Under the pieces are notes generated by a model. The model saw only the letters and a program-made list of their open reading frames with translations, was not told the DNA's origin and did not search any database. This document shows positions 23,195 to 31,676 of a stretch of DNA of 35,993 nt, piece after piece. Both the position numbers and the translations under genes were made by a program. Each line of letters begins with the position of its first letter. Within the stretch, counting starts at the first letter, position 1. This DNA comes from Caulobacter sp. (GTDB lineage Bacteria; Pseudomonadota; Alphaproteobacteria; Caulobacterales; Caulobacteraceae), in the NCBI GenBank assembly GCA_017745235.1, contig JAGHZU010000032.1, positions 1 through 35,993 on the forward strand. The letters run 5' to 3'.

Positions 23195-23725
23195 ATGGCC
23201 CCTAAAAACATCAAAGAGTTTCGTGACGGCCTACACACGGCTTTGCGAGCGCATGGGTTTCAGCGGAGGACGTTGGGGCCGAATTTGCCAGCTACATGGG
23301 AACTGGCCGGCGTTGAAGTTGTGCCGCGCTATTTTCCCCAAGAAATTCGGAGAGCGTGGGGCTTCAACCTGACTGGCTCAGTGGCGGTTGAACTTCCGGA
23401 GTTTCGAGAGTGGCTAAACGCCCGATACCCTGCCGCAAAACAAGGCTTTTTTCGCGGTTTCTTTGTGAGTTGGTTTCTCGCCAACGATCGTGACTTTGAT
23501 TTTCTTACGGTTGAAGGTGAAGAGGCGCCGTTCGACGATTGGGTCGATCGTGTGAAGTCGCGGCTTCAAGGCCTTCCCCAGACCCTCGACGGCTTGGTGG
23601 CCGCCTATCAACGCCAAGACCCCTCTCTTCGCGGGCTCTCGTCAGGGATAAACGCGAAGGCTTGGGACTTCTTAGTTGAGTGGTCCTCACGGCGCGACAC
23701 ACAGGAGCCGGTTCCCACGGCCTGA
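23195..23725 (+). CDS. Hypothetical protein in accessory region
   Basis: Unrecognised protein of 176 residues, cytoplasmic, beginning MAPKNIKEFRDGLHTALRAH and continuing GFQRRT, then WELAGVEVVPRYFPQEIRRA and a block around LNARYPAAKQGFFRGFFVSW. The shape (helix, then aromatic beta strands) loosely recalls DUF4304-like proteins, but I cannot assign it. GAGG lies about 7 bases before ATG 23195. Codon use (CTA, TTT, TTG, GAT) is much less GC-biased than in core genes, which suggests acquired DNA. The large inverted repeat lies directly upstream. No partner gene follows on the same strand; 23726-23910 shows no gene. Confidence 0.7.
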   Translation: MAPKNIKEFRDGLHTALRAHGFQRRTLGPNLPATWELAGVEVVPRYFPQEIRRAWGFNLTGSVAVELPEFREWLNARYPAAKQGFFRGFFVSWFLANDRDFDFLTVEGEEAPFDDWVDRVKSRLQGLPQTLDGLVAAYQRQDPSLRGLSSGINAKAWDFLVEWSSRRDTQEPVPTA

Positions 23726-23910
23726 GCAAAGCACCGGAGAATTGATGGCCGCAAACCACCCATGTCAGACTCTGGAAGGCCGTTGGTCGACCCCTGTCCT
23801 GGACGCCTCCGGCATGGGGCGCGGCGGACGCGGGTGATGCTCGCCGAAGCCGACAAACCCCGTCCCCTCGTCGCCGTGCGACCGGCCAAGGCGAAACCCT
23901 GCGCCTCTCC

Positions 23911-25008
23911 CTACGAAACAGGAGCCCTCTGCCGGGAGAAGGTCAGTCCGCTGATCCAGTCGCGCGCCGGGCGCTCGAAAAACACCAGCGACAGGTAGGC
24001 GATCGGGAACAGGGCCACGATCCAGGCCAGCACCCACAGGCGCATGGCGTCGCCGTTGAGGTGCAGCATGCTCACCCCCACCCAGTTCAGCCCCATCTTC
24101 AGGGCGATCGGGTGCAGCAGGTAGAGGCTGAAGCTCAGCTGGGCCCAGGGAGCCAGGCGGCGGGCGACGGTTCCCGTCGGACCGGCCGCGTCGGCGCCCA
24201 CGCCAGCCAGACCCACGGCGTAGATCACCAGCAGCAGCAGGGTGCGCTCGATCCGCAGCATCGACAGCGCCAGGAACAGGACCAGCAGGCCCCACATCCA
24301 CCACCGCGCCCCCGGCAGGCGGGCCAGCCACGGCCGCAGTTGGAAGGCCAGCATGCCCAGCAGGAAGCCCGGCACGGCGCGCAGCACCCCGAAGTTCCAG
24401 GTCCACTGGTGGAAGGGCATGTCGCCGTCGGGGTTCATCAGCAGCACGACGAAGCTGCCCACCGCCACGAGGGCCGTCGCGACACGCCCGCGCGCGGTGA
24501 TCCAGAACAGCAGCGGCAAGGCGAGATAAAGACCCATCTCGGCGCTGATGGCCCAGCTGACGAAGTTCCAGGTCTGGGCGTGGCAAACATGCCAGGCGTG
24601 GATGAAAACCACGTTGGGGACGATGCACGAGAGGTCGTAACGCTTGGGGTCCCGGTCGGCGACCAGCCCCGCCAGGCCCGCGGCCCACACGCCCACGAAG
24701 ACCAGAAGCGTCGCCCAATGCAGCGGCCCCAGCCGCGCCACCCGCTTCTTCAGGAACACGCCGTACTTGCTCAAGCTGGTCAGGCGGCCGGTATAGATCG
24801 CCGCCATCACGTAGCCGGAGATCAGGAAGAACAGGTCCACGATCAGGCTGAAGCCCTTGACCATGTCGTCCGCCGCCTGCCAGCGGCCGTCGAGGTTGAT
24901 GTAGCGGTTGAAGTGGAAGACCACGATCATCACCGCCCCGACGATCCGCAGGGCGTCGAGGTGCAGCATGTCCTCGGAATCGGGCTTCAGGGCGGGGAAG
25001 GCTTTCAT
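23911..25008 (-). CDS. Membrane acyltransferase, acyltransferase-3 family
   Basis: Integral membrane O-acyltransferase of 365 residues (OatA/NodX-type acyltransferase 3), transferring acyl groups to a cell-surface or secreted carbohydrate. The N-terminus carries LDALRIVGAVMIVVFHFNRY, the family's conserved helix with the HF/H motif, then VDLFFLISGYVMAAIY and KKRVARLGPLHW with the R-x10-H-type signature. About ten hydrophobic segments follow, ending with FSLYLLHPIALKMG and LVFFERPARDW. ATG 25008 is preferred because GGGGGA lies directly upstream; the in-frame TTG at 25044 is unsupported. It is the first core-like high-GC gene after the accessory stretch. The acceptor is unknown. Confidence 0.9.
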   Translation of the reverse strand: MKAFPALKPDSEDMLHLDALRIVGAVMIVVFHFNRYINLDGRWQAADDMVKGFSLIVDLFFLISGYVMAAIYTGRLTSLSKYGVFLKKRVARLGPLHWATLLVFVGVWAAGLAGLVADRDPKRYDLSCIVPNVVFIHAWHVCHAQTWNFVSWAISAEMGLYLALPLLFWITARGRVATALVAVGSFVVLLMNPDGDMPFHQWTWNFGVLRAVPGFLLGMLAFQLRPWLARLPGARWWMWGLLVLFLALSMLRIERTLLLLVIYAVGLAGVGADAAGPTGTVARRLAPWAQLSFSLYLLHPIALKMGLNWVGVSMLHLNGDAMRLWVLAWIVALFPIAYLSLVFFERPARDWISGLTFSRQRAPVS

Positions 25009-25114
25009 TCCCCCTGGGATGGAACCAGGGAGAACAATGGTCAAGGTGGGGTGGCGAAGCCGGGGGAGGCCGTCGTTCCGGAGCCCCCTGCCCCGTGGCG
25101 CGATTGCGCCGCGC

Positions 25115-26521
25115 CTATCGCAGTTGCGGCGGCTTCTTCTCGACGCTGGCCAGGGCCAGGCGCGGGGTCGAGGGGTCCTCGACGGGGCCGCCGCCCTTGG
25201 CCAGCAGGGCGTCGATGTGGGCGCGCTGGGTCTTGAAGCGCGACAGCTCGCCGCCGGCCAGGATGGTGCCCTGGGGCACCTTGGCGCCGATCGGATTCAC
25301 GCGCTGACCGTTGAGCCAGACCTCGTAGTGCAGGTGCGGACCGGTCGCCAGGCCCGTGGAGCCGACATAGGCCACCACCTGGCCCTGCCGCACGCGGACG
25401 CCGGGCCGGATGCCGGGAGCATAGCGCGAGATGTGGCCGTAGCCGGTGTCCCACTGGCCGGAATGGCGGATGCGCAGCCAGTTGCCATAGCCGCTCCAGC
25501 GGCGGGCCTCCAGCACCACGCCGTCGCCGGCCGCCAGGATCGGGGTGCCCGTGCCGGCCCCGAAGTCCACGCCCTGGTGGGCGCGGGTGTAGCCCAGCAC
25601 CGGGTGCTTGCGCTGACCGAAGGTGGAGGTGATGCGGGCGCCGTCGACCGGCGTGCGCAGCAGGAAGCCCTTGATGTTCTTGCCCAGCTCGTCGAAGAAC
25701 TGCGGCTTGCCGTCAGGACCGTTCCCGTTCTTTCCGTCTCGATCGAAGGCGTAGAACTTCTGGCCCTTCACCTCGGCGTATTCCAGGTCCCCGGCCTCGA
25801 CCGTGCGGCCGCTCTCGGTGACCTTGCGGCCGAACACCAGGCAGAACTTGTCGCCCTCGTGGATGTCGCGCGAGAAGTCGATCTTGTGCGAGAACAGCTG
25901 GGCGGCCTGGCTGACGATGGCGGGCGTGCCGCCCACGTTCGAAACGCTCTCGTAGAACGAGCCCTTCATCTCGCCGCAAGCCACCTTGGTCTCGTCGGTG
26001 ACCTTCTCCTCCAGCTCCCGCAGCTTCATCGCCCCGTCGAAGGTGCGCGAGACCGTGAGGGTCGAGGACGGGCCGGTGCGCATGCTGAGGCCGATCAGGC
26101 GGGCCGAGCCGGCCCCCATCTTCCCACTTGGGCCGCGGCGTTCGGCGACGGCGGCCTCGAAGGCCATGCCGGCCTTGATGTTGACGGTGTCGATAGCGCC
26201 CTGCAGGGCCGCCACCACCTGGCGCGCGTCGCCCGGGGCGATGCCGGTCCGCAGGACCGCGCCTTCCAGCGTCTCGCCGGGACGGACCTTCACCGCGATG
26301 CTCTCGGGCCGCTCGAAGCCCGGCTGGGCCTCGGCGCTGGCGAAGGCGGCGTGCTGCAGCGAGGCCAGGGCGGCGGCGTCCAGCGGCGGACGGACCACGG
26401 GGGCGGGGGCGTCGGAGGCGGTCAGCTTCCAGCCCAGGCCCAGCGCGGCCAGGCCGGCGACGGCCGTGAACACCTTGGGCGCAAGGCGCATGGTCGGCCG
26501 CCTGGGATCGAATTCCTGCAT
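25115..26521 (-). CDS. M23 family metallopeptidase (LytM-type)
   Basis: Membrane-anchored or exported cell-wall endopeptidase of 468 residues. An N-terminal hydrophobic segment (VFTAVAGLAALGLG, about 17-30) follows a short basic stretch. The middle resembles the opacity-associated/SH3-like region of long LytM proteins (KVRPGETLEGAVLRTGIAPG). The C-terminal M23 domain has zinc ligands H315 and D319 in HQGVDFG and H396-L-H398 in HLHYEV; the full set suggests an active peptidase acting on cross-linked peptidoglycan. It is downstream of ctrA on the same strand but behind a strong terminator, so it needs its own promoter; GANTC and TTAACC motifs lie there. ATG 26491 is an alternative start. Confidence 0.92.
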   Translation of the reverse strand: MQEFDPRRPTMRLAPKVFTAVAGLAALGLGWKLTASDAPAPVVRPPLDAAALASLQHAAFASAEAQPGFERPESIAVKVRPGETLEGAVLRTGIAPGDARQVVAALQGAIDTVNIKAGMAFEAAVAERRGPSGKMGAGSARLIGLSMRTGPSSTLTVSRTFDGAMKLRELEEKVTDETKVACGEMKGSFYESVSNVGGTPAIVSQAAQLFSHKIDFSRDIHEGDKFCLVFGRKVTESGRTVEAGDLEYAEVKGQKFYAFDRDGKNGNGPDGKPQFFDELGKNIKGFLLRTPVDGARITSTFGQRKHPVLGYTRAHQGVDFGAGTGTPILAAGDGVVLEARRWSGYGNWLRIRHSGQWDTGYGHISRYAPGIRPGVRVRQGQVVAYVGSTGLATGPHLHYEVWLNGQRVNPIGAKVPQGTILAGGELSRFKTQRAHIDALLAKGGGPVEDPSTPRLALASVEKKPPQLR

Positions 26522-26608
26522 CAAGCCCCCGTCGATACTCGCCGTGTGGTCAGGAATGACACGGCTGGGAAGCCCCCCCAGCAAACGTCGCGCCGGAAAG
26601 TGGCGGAT

Positions 26609-26671
26609 GACTCCGCTATCGATCAAGGACTATTCGGTGCTTCGGGCGTTTTGTCACGGACATGGTTAACC
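26609..26671 (-). promoter_or_regulatory. GANTC and TTAACC motifs before the M23 gene
   Basis: GACTC (GANTC, the CcrM methylation target) at 26609-26613 and the palindrome GGTTAACC at 26664-26671, between the ctrA terminator and the M23 start. TTAACC is a CtrA half-site form. Cell-cycle control is inference. Confidence 0.35.
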
Positions 26672-26687
26672 CGTTGTCCAGACAAAG

Positions 26688-26715
26688 AAAAACGCCCGCC
26701 TCCAAGAGGCGGGCG
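26688..26715 (-). terminator. Intrinsic terminator of ctrA
   Basis: Read on the minus strand: CGCCCGCCTC/GAGGCGGGCG, a 10-bp perfect stem with a 3-base loop, followed by TTTTT. It lies 32 bases after the ctrA stop. Confidence 0.9.
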
Positions 26716-26746
26716 CTCAACTTTTCGGGTTTCGCGTCGAACAGGA

Positions 26747-27442
<696 letters not shown>

Positions 27443-27486
27443 GCAGCCCTCCCCGCCCCTCGGCGGATATATTCGACAGCTAGGCG

Positions 27487-27663
27487 GAATCCGCCGGTGA
27501 AACCCGTCCTGCACTCTGCGGGACAGTTAATTTAAGACTGGTTAATGGTGAATGATCTCGTTGGGAAAATGGTTAATCTGATTTGCGAATCGGGTGCAAG
27601 CGGCCAGCGACTCGTTTGGCGCAAAGGTCGCAGGGGCCTGTGGACAGATCGTCAAGCCGATTC
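27487..27663 (-). promoter_or_regulatory. ctrA promoter: GANTC sites and CtrA-box-like motifs
   Basis: GANTC methylation sites occur at 27487-27491 (GAATC), 27587-27591 (GAATC), 27609-27613 (GACTC) and 27659-27663 (GATTC). CtrA-type TTAACC half-sites on the minus strand lie at 27571-27576 and 27540-27545, the latter followed by TTAA six bases on (27532-27535) and again at 27527-27530. In Caulobacter crescentus ctrA has two promoters, one controlled by GANTC methylation and GcrA and both by CtrA itself; this arrangement fits. Exact start sites cannot be placed. Confidence 0.75.
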
Positions 27664-27852
27664 CTTCACACCCTCGAGGCGCGAAAATCCAGTCCTGTAA
27701 AGGAAGCGATTAACGCCGCGGCCGACGTTCGCCGAACGGGACAATTCATCTGTGAGGCGAAATTGCGGCGTTCTGTCGCGAGAAGTTTACAGCCTTGGCT
27801 ACGGAGCTTTCCGACGATCGCACGCGGCCGACCCTACCAGACCCAGCCAAGG

Positions 27853-27871
27853 CCGCGACGTCCGGTCGCGG
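27853..27871 (-). terminator. Hairpin after the LytTR gene
   Basis: Perfect 7-bp stem CCGCGAC/GTCGCGG with a 5-base loop, starting 10 bases after the LytTR gene's stop. No T-run, so a weak candidate. Confidence 0.4.
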
Positions 27872-27881
27872 CGGATTCACC

Positions 27882-28646
27882 CTAGTTTTCCAGCGCCGCC
27901 GCTTCGGGCAGCCAGCCGGCCGCCCTCAGCCTGGCCACCGAGGCCCGCGAGACCGGGGCGGTGACGCCGTTCGACAGGCGAAGACGCAGGTTCCTCCCCT
28001 GGCTGGCCACGTCGACGACGGCGGCGCGCGCCACCCACCATGAGCGATGCACGCGCATGCCCTCCTGCCCGCCGAGACCGGCGACCACCCGCTCCAGCGG
28101 TCCGGCCACGAGCCGCGAACCCGTGGCGGTGTGGACCCGCACATAGTGGTCTTCCATGCTCAGGCACACGACCGGCCCCGCGACGGCCGGCGTTTCGGGA
28201 GCGACCGAAGGCGCCGCCTCGACCGGAGGCAGCAGGCGGGGGCGCATCAGCAGATAGCCGGCCACCAGCGGGATCGAGATCGCCAGGCACTGGCCGAACC
28301 AGGTCATCATGGTGAAGCTGGCCAGCCTGGGCCACAGCCACACCGCGATGCGCGAGACGATCAGGGTCTGGATCGCCGCCCCGACCAGGGCCGCCACCGC
28401 CGCCATGAACCAGGCGGGCAGGCCCGAGCGCCGGCCCATCTCCAGGGCCAGGCGCACGCAGACGCCGAACAGCGCCACGCCGATCCACATGGCCGTGATC
28501 CAGTAGGCCAGGCGAACGACCAGGGGTCCGTTGAAGAAGCTGCCATAGGGGCCGACCACGCCCAGGAACGCGCCCACCGCCGTGGCCACGGCGATGTCGA
28601 TGGCCCAGTCACGCGGAGCGCCCAGGAGGGCGGCCTTGGAGGTCAT
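27882..28646 (-). CDS. LytTR-domain membrane-bound transcription regulator
   Basis: Protein of 254 residues with an N-terminal membrane domain of four hydrophobic segments (about residues 14-150, e.g. IAVATAVGAFLGVVGPYGSF and LAYWITAMWIGVALFGVCV) and a C-terminal LytTR DNA-binding domain (about 165-245). The latter shows VVCLSMEDHYVRVHTATGSR, RVHRSWWVARAAVV and LRLRLSNGVTAPVSR, the standard LytTR order. There is no response-regulator receiver, so it is a one-component membrane-anchored regulator; its signal and targets are unknown. Start at 28646 gives a short cytoplasmic lead before the first membrane segment. It is divergent from the alpha/beta hydrolase gene, with 122 bp between. Confidence 0.9.
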   Translation of the reverse strand: MTSKAALLGAPRDWAIDIAVATAVGAFLGVVGPYGSFFNGPLVVRLAYWITAMWIGVALFGVCVRLALEMGRRSGLPAWFMAAVAALVGAAIQTLIVSRIAVWLWPRLASFTMMTWFGQCLAISIPLVAGYLLMRPRLLPPVEAAPSVAPETPAVAGPVVCLSMEDHYVRVHTATGSRLVAGPLERVVAGLGGQEGMRVHRSWWVARAAVVDVASQGRNLRLRLSNGVTAPVSRASVARLRAAGWLPEAAALEN

Positions 28647-28768
28647 GTCGCTTCTATAGCGACCGATCGCCGGTTCGCGAACCCATTCGCCCATTCGCGC
28701 AGGAGCCATGGCGAAGGCCCGGGCGAGGCTGCATCCAGCGGCCATTCCATCCTGTCGGAGCCCCTCTG

Positions 28769-29764
28769 ATGCCTCGCCCTTTCCTGCTTCTCGCCCTGGC
28801 CGCCCTCGCCTGCCTGGCCCTGCCCGCCGCCCGCGCGTCCGCCGGCGAGGTCGGCTTCAGGGTGATCTCCGTGCCCGACCCGCAAGGGCAGCCCCTGGAG
28901 GTCGGAATCTGGTACCCCACCGACGTCGCGGCCACGGCGCCGGCGCGGGGCATGGGCGACCTGCCGGTGGCGGCGGTCGCGCCGGTCGCGGGCCAGCGCC
29001 TGCCATTGGTGGTGATGTCGCACGGCAACGGCGGCTGGTTCGGCGGCCACTACGACACCGCCATCGCCCTGGCCAAGGCCGGCTTCGTGGCCGCCGCCCT
29101 GACCCACGCCGGCGACAACTACCGTGACCAGAGCCACGCCACCGACATGGCCGACCGTCCTCGGCAGCTGCACGTGCTGATCGACTACATGCTGGCCGAC
29201 TGGAGCGACCACGCCCGGCTGGATCCGGCGAAGGTCGGGGCTTTCGGCTTCTCGTCGGGCGGCTTCACCGTGCTGGCGGCGGCGGGCGGCGAGCTGGACT
29301 TCAGCCGCATCCCCGCCCACTGCCGCGACTATCCCCAGCACTACGACTGCCAGCTGATCGCCCGCGTTCCCACAACGTCCGCCCAGCGCGCCGCGGTCTG
29401 GACGCACGACGCGCGCATCCGCGCCGTGGTGTCGGCCGCCCCGGCCCTGGGCTATGCGTTCAAGCCGCAGACCCTGGCCGGGATCGCCGTCCCGGTGCAG
29501 CTGTGGCGGGCCGCCGACGACGAGATCCTGCCCGACCCGTTCCACGCCACCACCGTGCGCGCCGCCCTGCCCGCGGCCACGACCGAATTCCACGTCGTGC
29601 CCAAGGCCGGCCATTTCGACTTCCTGGCGCCCTGCGACGACTTCACCCGCAAGAACGTTCCGGCCATCTGCAAGAGCGCGCCCGACTTCGACCGGGCGGC
29701 CTTCCATCGCGACTTCGACAAGGCCGTGGTCGACTTCTTCCAGCGCACGCTGCAACGGCCCTAG
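28769..29764 (+). CDS. Exported alpha/beta hydrolase
   Basis: Exported alpha/beta hydrolase of 331 residues resembling dienelactone-hydrolase/acetylhydrolase-type proteins. Signal peptide MPRPFLLLALAALACLALPA then ARASA. The mature start GFRVISVPDPQGQPLEVGIW is followed by the oxyanion strand LPLVVMSHGNGGWFGGHYDT. The nucleophile serine is in GFSSGGFT (about residue 160), the acid is likely in RAADDEILP and the histidine in KAGHFDF. Cysteines in the late region (HCRDYPQHYDC, APCDDF...AIC) may form disulfides. ATG 28769 follows GGAG by about 10 bases. Substrate unknown. A hairpin follows the stop. Confidence 0.88.
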   Translation: MPRPFLLLALAALACLALPAARASAGEVGFRVISVPDPQGQPLEVGIWYPTDVAATAPARGMGDLPVAAVAPVAGQRLPLVVMSHGNGGWFGGHYDTAIALAKAGFVAAALTHAGDNYRDQSHATDMADRPRQLHVLIDYMLADWSDHARLDPAKVGAFGFSSGGFTVLAAAGGELDFSRIPAHCRDYPQHYDCQLIARVPTTSAQRAAVWTHDARIRAVVSAAPALGYAFKPQTLAGIAVPVQLWRAADDEILPDPFHATTVRAALPAATTEFHVVPKAGHFDFLAPCDDFTRKNVPAICKSAPDFDRAAFHRDFDKAVVDFFQRTLQRP

Positions 29765-29781
29765 GCGGCGCGCCCCCGGCT

Positions 29782-29814
29782 CCCGCCCCTCTGACATAAG
29801 GACGCAGGGGCGGG
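29782..29814 (+). terminator. Hairpin between the alpha/beta hydrolase and fliI
   Basis: Perfect 9-bp stem CCCGCCCCT/AGGGGCGGG with a 15-base loop, 17 bases after the hydrolase stop. No T-run; likely separates the two transcripts. Confidence 0.5.
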
Positions 29815-29839
29815 TCAGGGCCGGGAGCCTCAAGAGCCG

Positions 29840-29902
29840 ATTAACCATGTTTCGACTACTCCTTCCTACGTGAGGCCGAAGCTAGGCTTTGCGTCGGGAG
29901 TC
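29840..29902 (+). promoter_or_regulatory. fliI promoter motifs
   Basis: ATTAACCAT at 29840-29848 is a CtrA half-site form (TTAACCAT), and GAGTC (GANTC) lies at 29898-29902, just before the fliI start. fliI is a known CtrA-controlled class II flagellar gene in Caulobacter. A second TTAA half at N7 spacing is not seen. Confidence 0.45.
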
Positions 29903-29906
29903 CTGC

Positions 29907-31244
29907 TTGCGTAGTCTGATCGCCGCCGTCGAGCGCATCGACCCGTTGACCGTGTTCGGTCGCGTCGCCGCCGTGAACGGCCTCCTCATCGAGGCTCGCG
30001 GCGGCCTGACCCGGCTGGCCGTCGGCGCGCGGGTCGAGATCGAGCGGATCGGCGCTCCGACGCTGCCGGCCGAAGTGGTCGGGTTCCGCGAAACCCGCGC
30101 CCTGCTGATGCCTTTCGGACCGGTCGAGGGCGTGGCCCCCGGCGCGGAGATCAAGATCATGCCCGAGGGCGCGGTCGTGCGTCCGACCAAGGCGTGGCTG
30201 GGCCGCATCATCAACGCCTTCGGCGAGCCCATCGACGGCCTGGGCCCGCTGCCCCAGGGCGACGTGCCCTATCCCTTGAAGACCCCGCCGCCGCCCGCCC
30301 ACGCTCGCGGCCGGGTGGGCGAGCGCCTGGACCTGGGCGTGAGGTCGATGAACGTCTTCACCACCACCTGCCGCGGCCAGCGCCTGGGCATCTTCGCCGG
30401 TTCGGGCGTGGGCAAGTCGGTGCTGCTGTCGATGCTGGCGAAGGAGGCCACCTGCGACGCCGTCGTCGTCGGCCTGATCGGCGAGCGGGGCCGCGAGGTG
30501 CGCGAATTCATCGAGGAGACCCTGGGCGAGGAAGGCCTCAAGCGCGCGATCGTGGTGGTGGCCACCTCGGACGAGCCGGCCCTGACCCGCCGCCAGGCCG
30601 CCTACATGACCCTGGCCGTCGCCGAGTTCCTGCGCGACCAGGACCAGGAAGTCCTGTGCCTGATGGACTCCGTCACCCGCTTCGCCATGGCCCAGCGCGA
30701 GATCGGGCTGGCCGCGGGCGAACCGCCGACCACCAAGGGCTACACCCCCACCGTCTTCACCGAGCTGCCCAAGCTCCTGGAACGGGCTGGACCCGGCCCT
30801 ATCCGCGCCGACGGCACGGTGGCCGCCCCGATCACCGCCCTGTTCACCGTGCTGGTCGACGGCGACGACCACAACGAGCCGATCGCCGACGCCGCGCGCG
30901 GCATCCTGGACGGCCACATCGTGATGGAGCGCTCCATCGCAGAGCGCGGCCGCTTCCCCGCCATCAACGTGCTGAAGTCGATCAGCCGGACCATGCCGGG
31001 CTGCCAGTTGCCGCACGAGCGCGAGATCGTGAAGGCCGCCCGCCAGACCCTGGCGGCCTATTCCAACATGGAGGAACTGATCCGCATCGGCGCCTATCGC
31101 GCCGGCGCGGATCCCACCGTGGACCGGGCCATCCGCCTGAACCCGGCGGTCGAGGCCTTCCTCAGCCAGAACCCCGACGAGGCCACCAGTCTTGACGATT
31201 CGTTTGGGTATCTCGGCCACATTCTCCAAAGCGACGCCGCCTGA
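29907..31244 (+). CDS. fliI: Flagellar export ATPase FliI
   Basis: Cytoplasmic ATPase of the flagellar type III export apparatus, 445 residues, energising delivery of rod, hook and filament subunits. F1-beta-like: N-terminal domain about 1-90; Walker A AGSGVGKS at 164-171; catalytic glutamate region GLIGERGREVREF; Walker B VLCLMD at 249-254 followed by SVTRFAMAQREIGLA; C-terminal domain from about 350. Start: TTG 29907, with GGGAG six bases upstream giving MRSLIAAVERIDPLTVFGRV; a TTG at 29889 in frame is less likely, and no ATG is available nearby. fliJ follows after 12 bases. CtrA-type motifs lie upstream. Confidence 0.96.
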   Translation: MRSLIAAVERIDPLTVFGRVAAVNGLLIEARGGLTRLAVGARVEIERIGAPTLPAEVVGFRETRALLMPFGPVEGVAPGAEIKIMPEGAVVRPTKAWLGRIINAFGEPIDGLGPLPQGDVPYPLKTPPPPAHARGRVGERLDLGVRSMNVFTTTCRGQRLGIFAGSGVGKSVLLSMLAKEATCDAVVVGLIGERGREVREFIEETLGEEGLKRAIVVVATSDEPALTRRQAAYMTLAVAEFLRDQDQEVLCLMDSVTRFAMAQREIGLAAGEPPTTKGYTPTVFTELPKLLERAGPGPIRADGTVAAPITALFTVLVDGDDHNEPIADAARGILDGHIVMERSIAERGRFPAINVLKSISRTMPGCQLPHEREIVKAARQTLAAYSNMEELIRIGAYRAGADPTVDRAIRLNPAVEAFLSQNPDEATSLDDSFGYLGHILQSDAA

Positions 31245-31256
31245 GGGTGACCTGAC

Positions 31257-31676
31257 ATGGCCAAATGGGCCGACTCCCTGATCCGCATCTCCAACCACGA
31301 GGTCGAGACGCTGCAGAAGCGTCTGGCGGATATCGTCGAACGTCGCCAGACCGCCGAGATGAAGGTCGCCGCCCTGGACGCCGAGGCCGAGGCCGAAGCC
31401 CTGCGCGCCGACGGCGACATCGAGGCCGGCTGGTACATGATCGGCTTCCGCCAGGGCTTCAAGATCCGCCGCGACCAGGCCCTGCTGGACATCGACGAGG
31501 CCCTGATCGAGGAGGCCGGCGCGCGCGACGCCCTGGCCGTCGCCTTCGAGAACCTCAAGAAGTACGAGCACGTGGCCGAGGCCGCCAAGGTCGCCATGGC
31601 CCGTAAGTTCGGCAAGCTGGAAACGGCCGCCCTCGACGAGCTGGGCCTGCGGCGGGCGGCCGTCGGTGGGCGATAG
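31257..31676 (+). CDS. fliJ: Flagellar export protein FliJ
   Basis: Small coiled-coil protein of 139 residues that acts as the stalk/chaperone-escort component with FliI in flagellar export. The sequence MAKWADSLIRISNHEVETLQ then KRLADIVERR is heptad-like, and two long helices are expected (about 10-60 and 75-125). A central segment IEAGWYMIGFRQGFKIRRDQ breaks the helix pair. Immediately after fliI, so co-transcribed. The last 11 bases are overlapped by the proposed start of the xylanase gene. Identity rests on position, length and coiled-coil character as well as resemblance to the Caulobacter protein. Confidence 0.9.
   Translation: MAKWADSLIRISNHEVETLQKRLADIVERRQTAEMKVAALDAEAEAEALRADGDIEAGWYMIGFRQGFKIRRDQALLDIDEALIEEAGARDALAVAFENLKKYEHVAEAAKVAMARKFGKLETAALDELGLRRAAVGGR

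Larger units (their letters stand above)
27443..27881. other. ctrA upstream region
   Basis: A 439-bp gene-free region. The ctrA-proximal half (to about 27663) contains the promoter motifs listed separately. The distal half has a 9-bp inverted repeat GCCTTGGCT (27792-27800) / AGCCAAGGC (27845-27853) and a hairpin at 27853-27871. No gene is supported. Confidence 0.6.

Noticed and set aside
29856..31571. Open frame of 571 codons antisense to fliI and fliJ
   Set aside because: No domain and typical mirror composition; fliI has Walker motifs on the plus strand.
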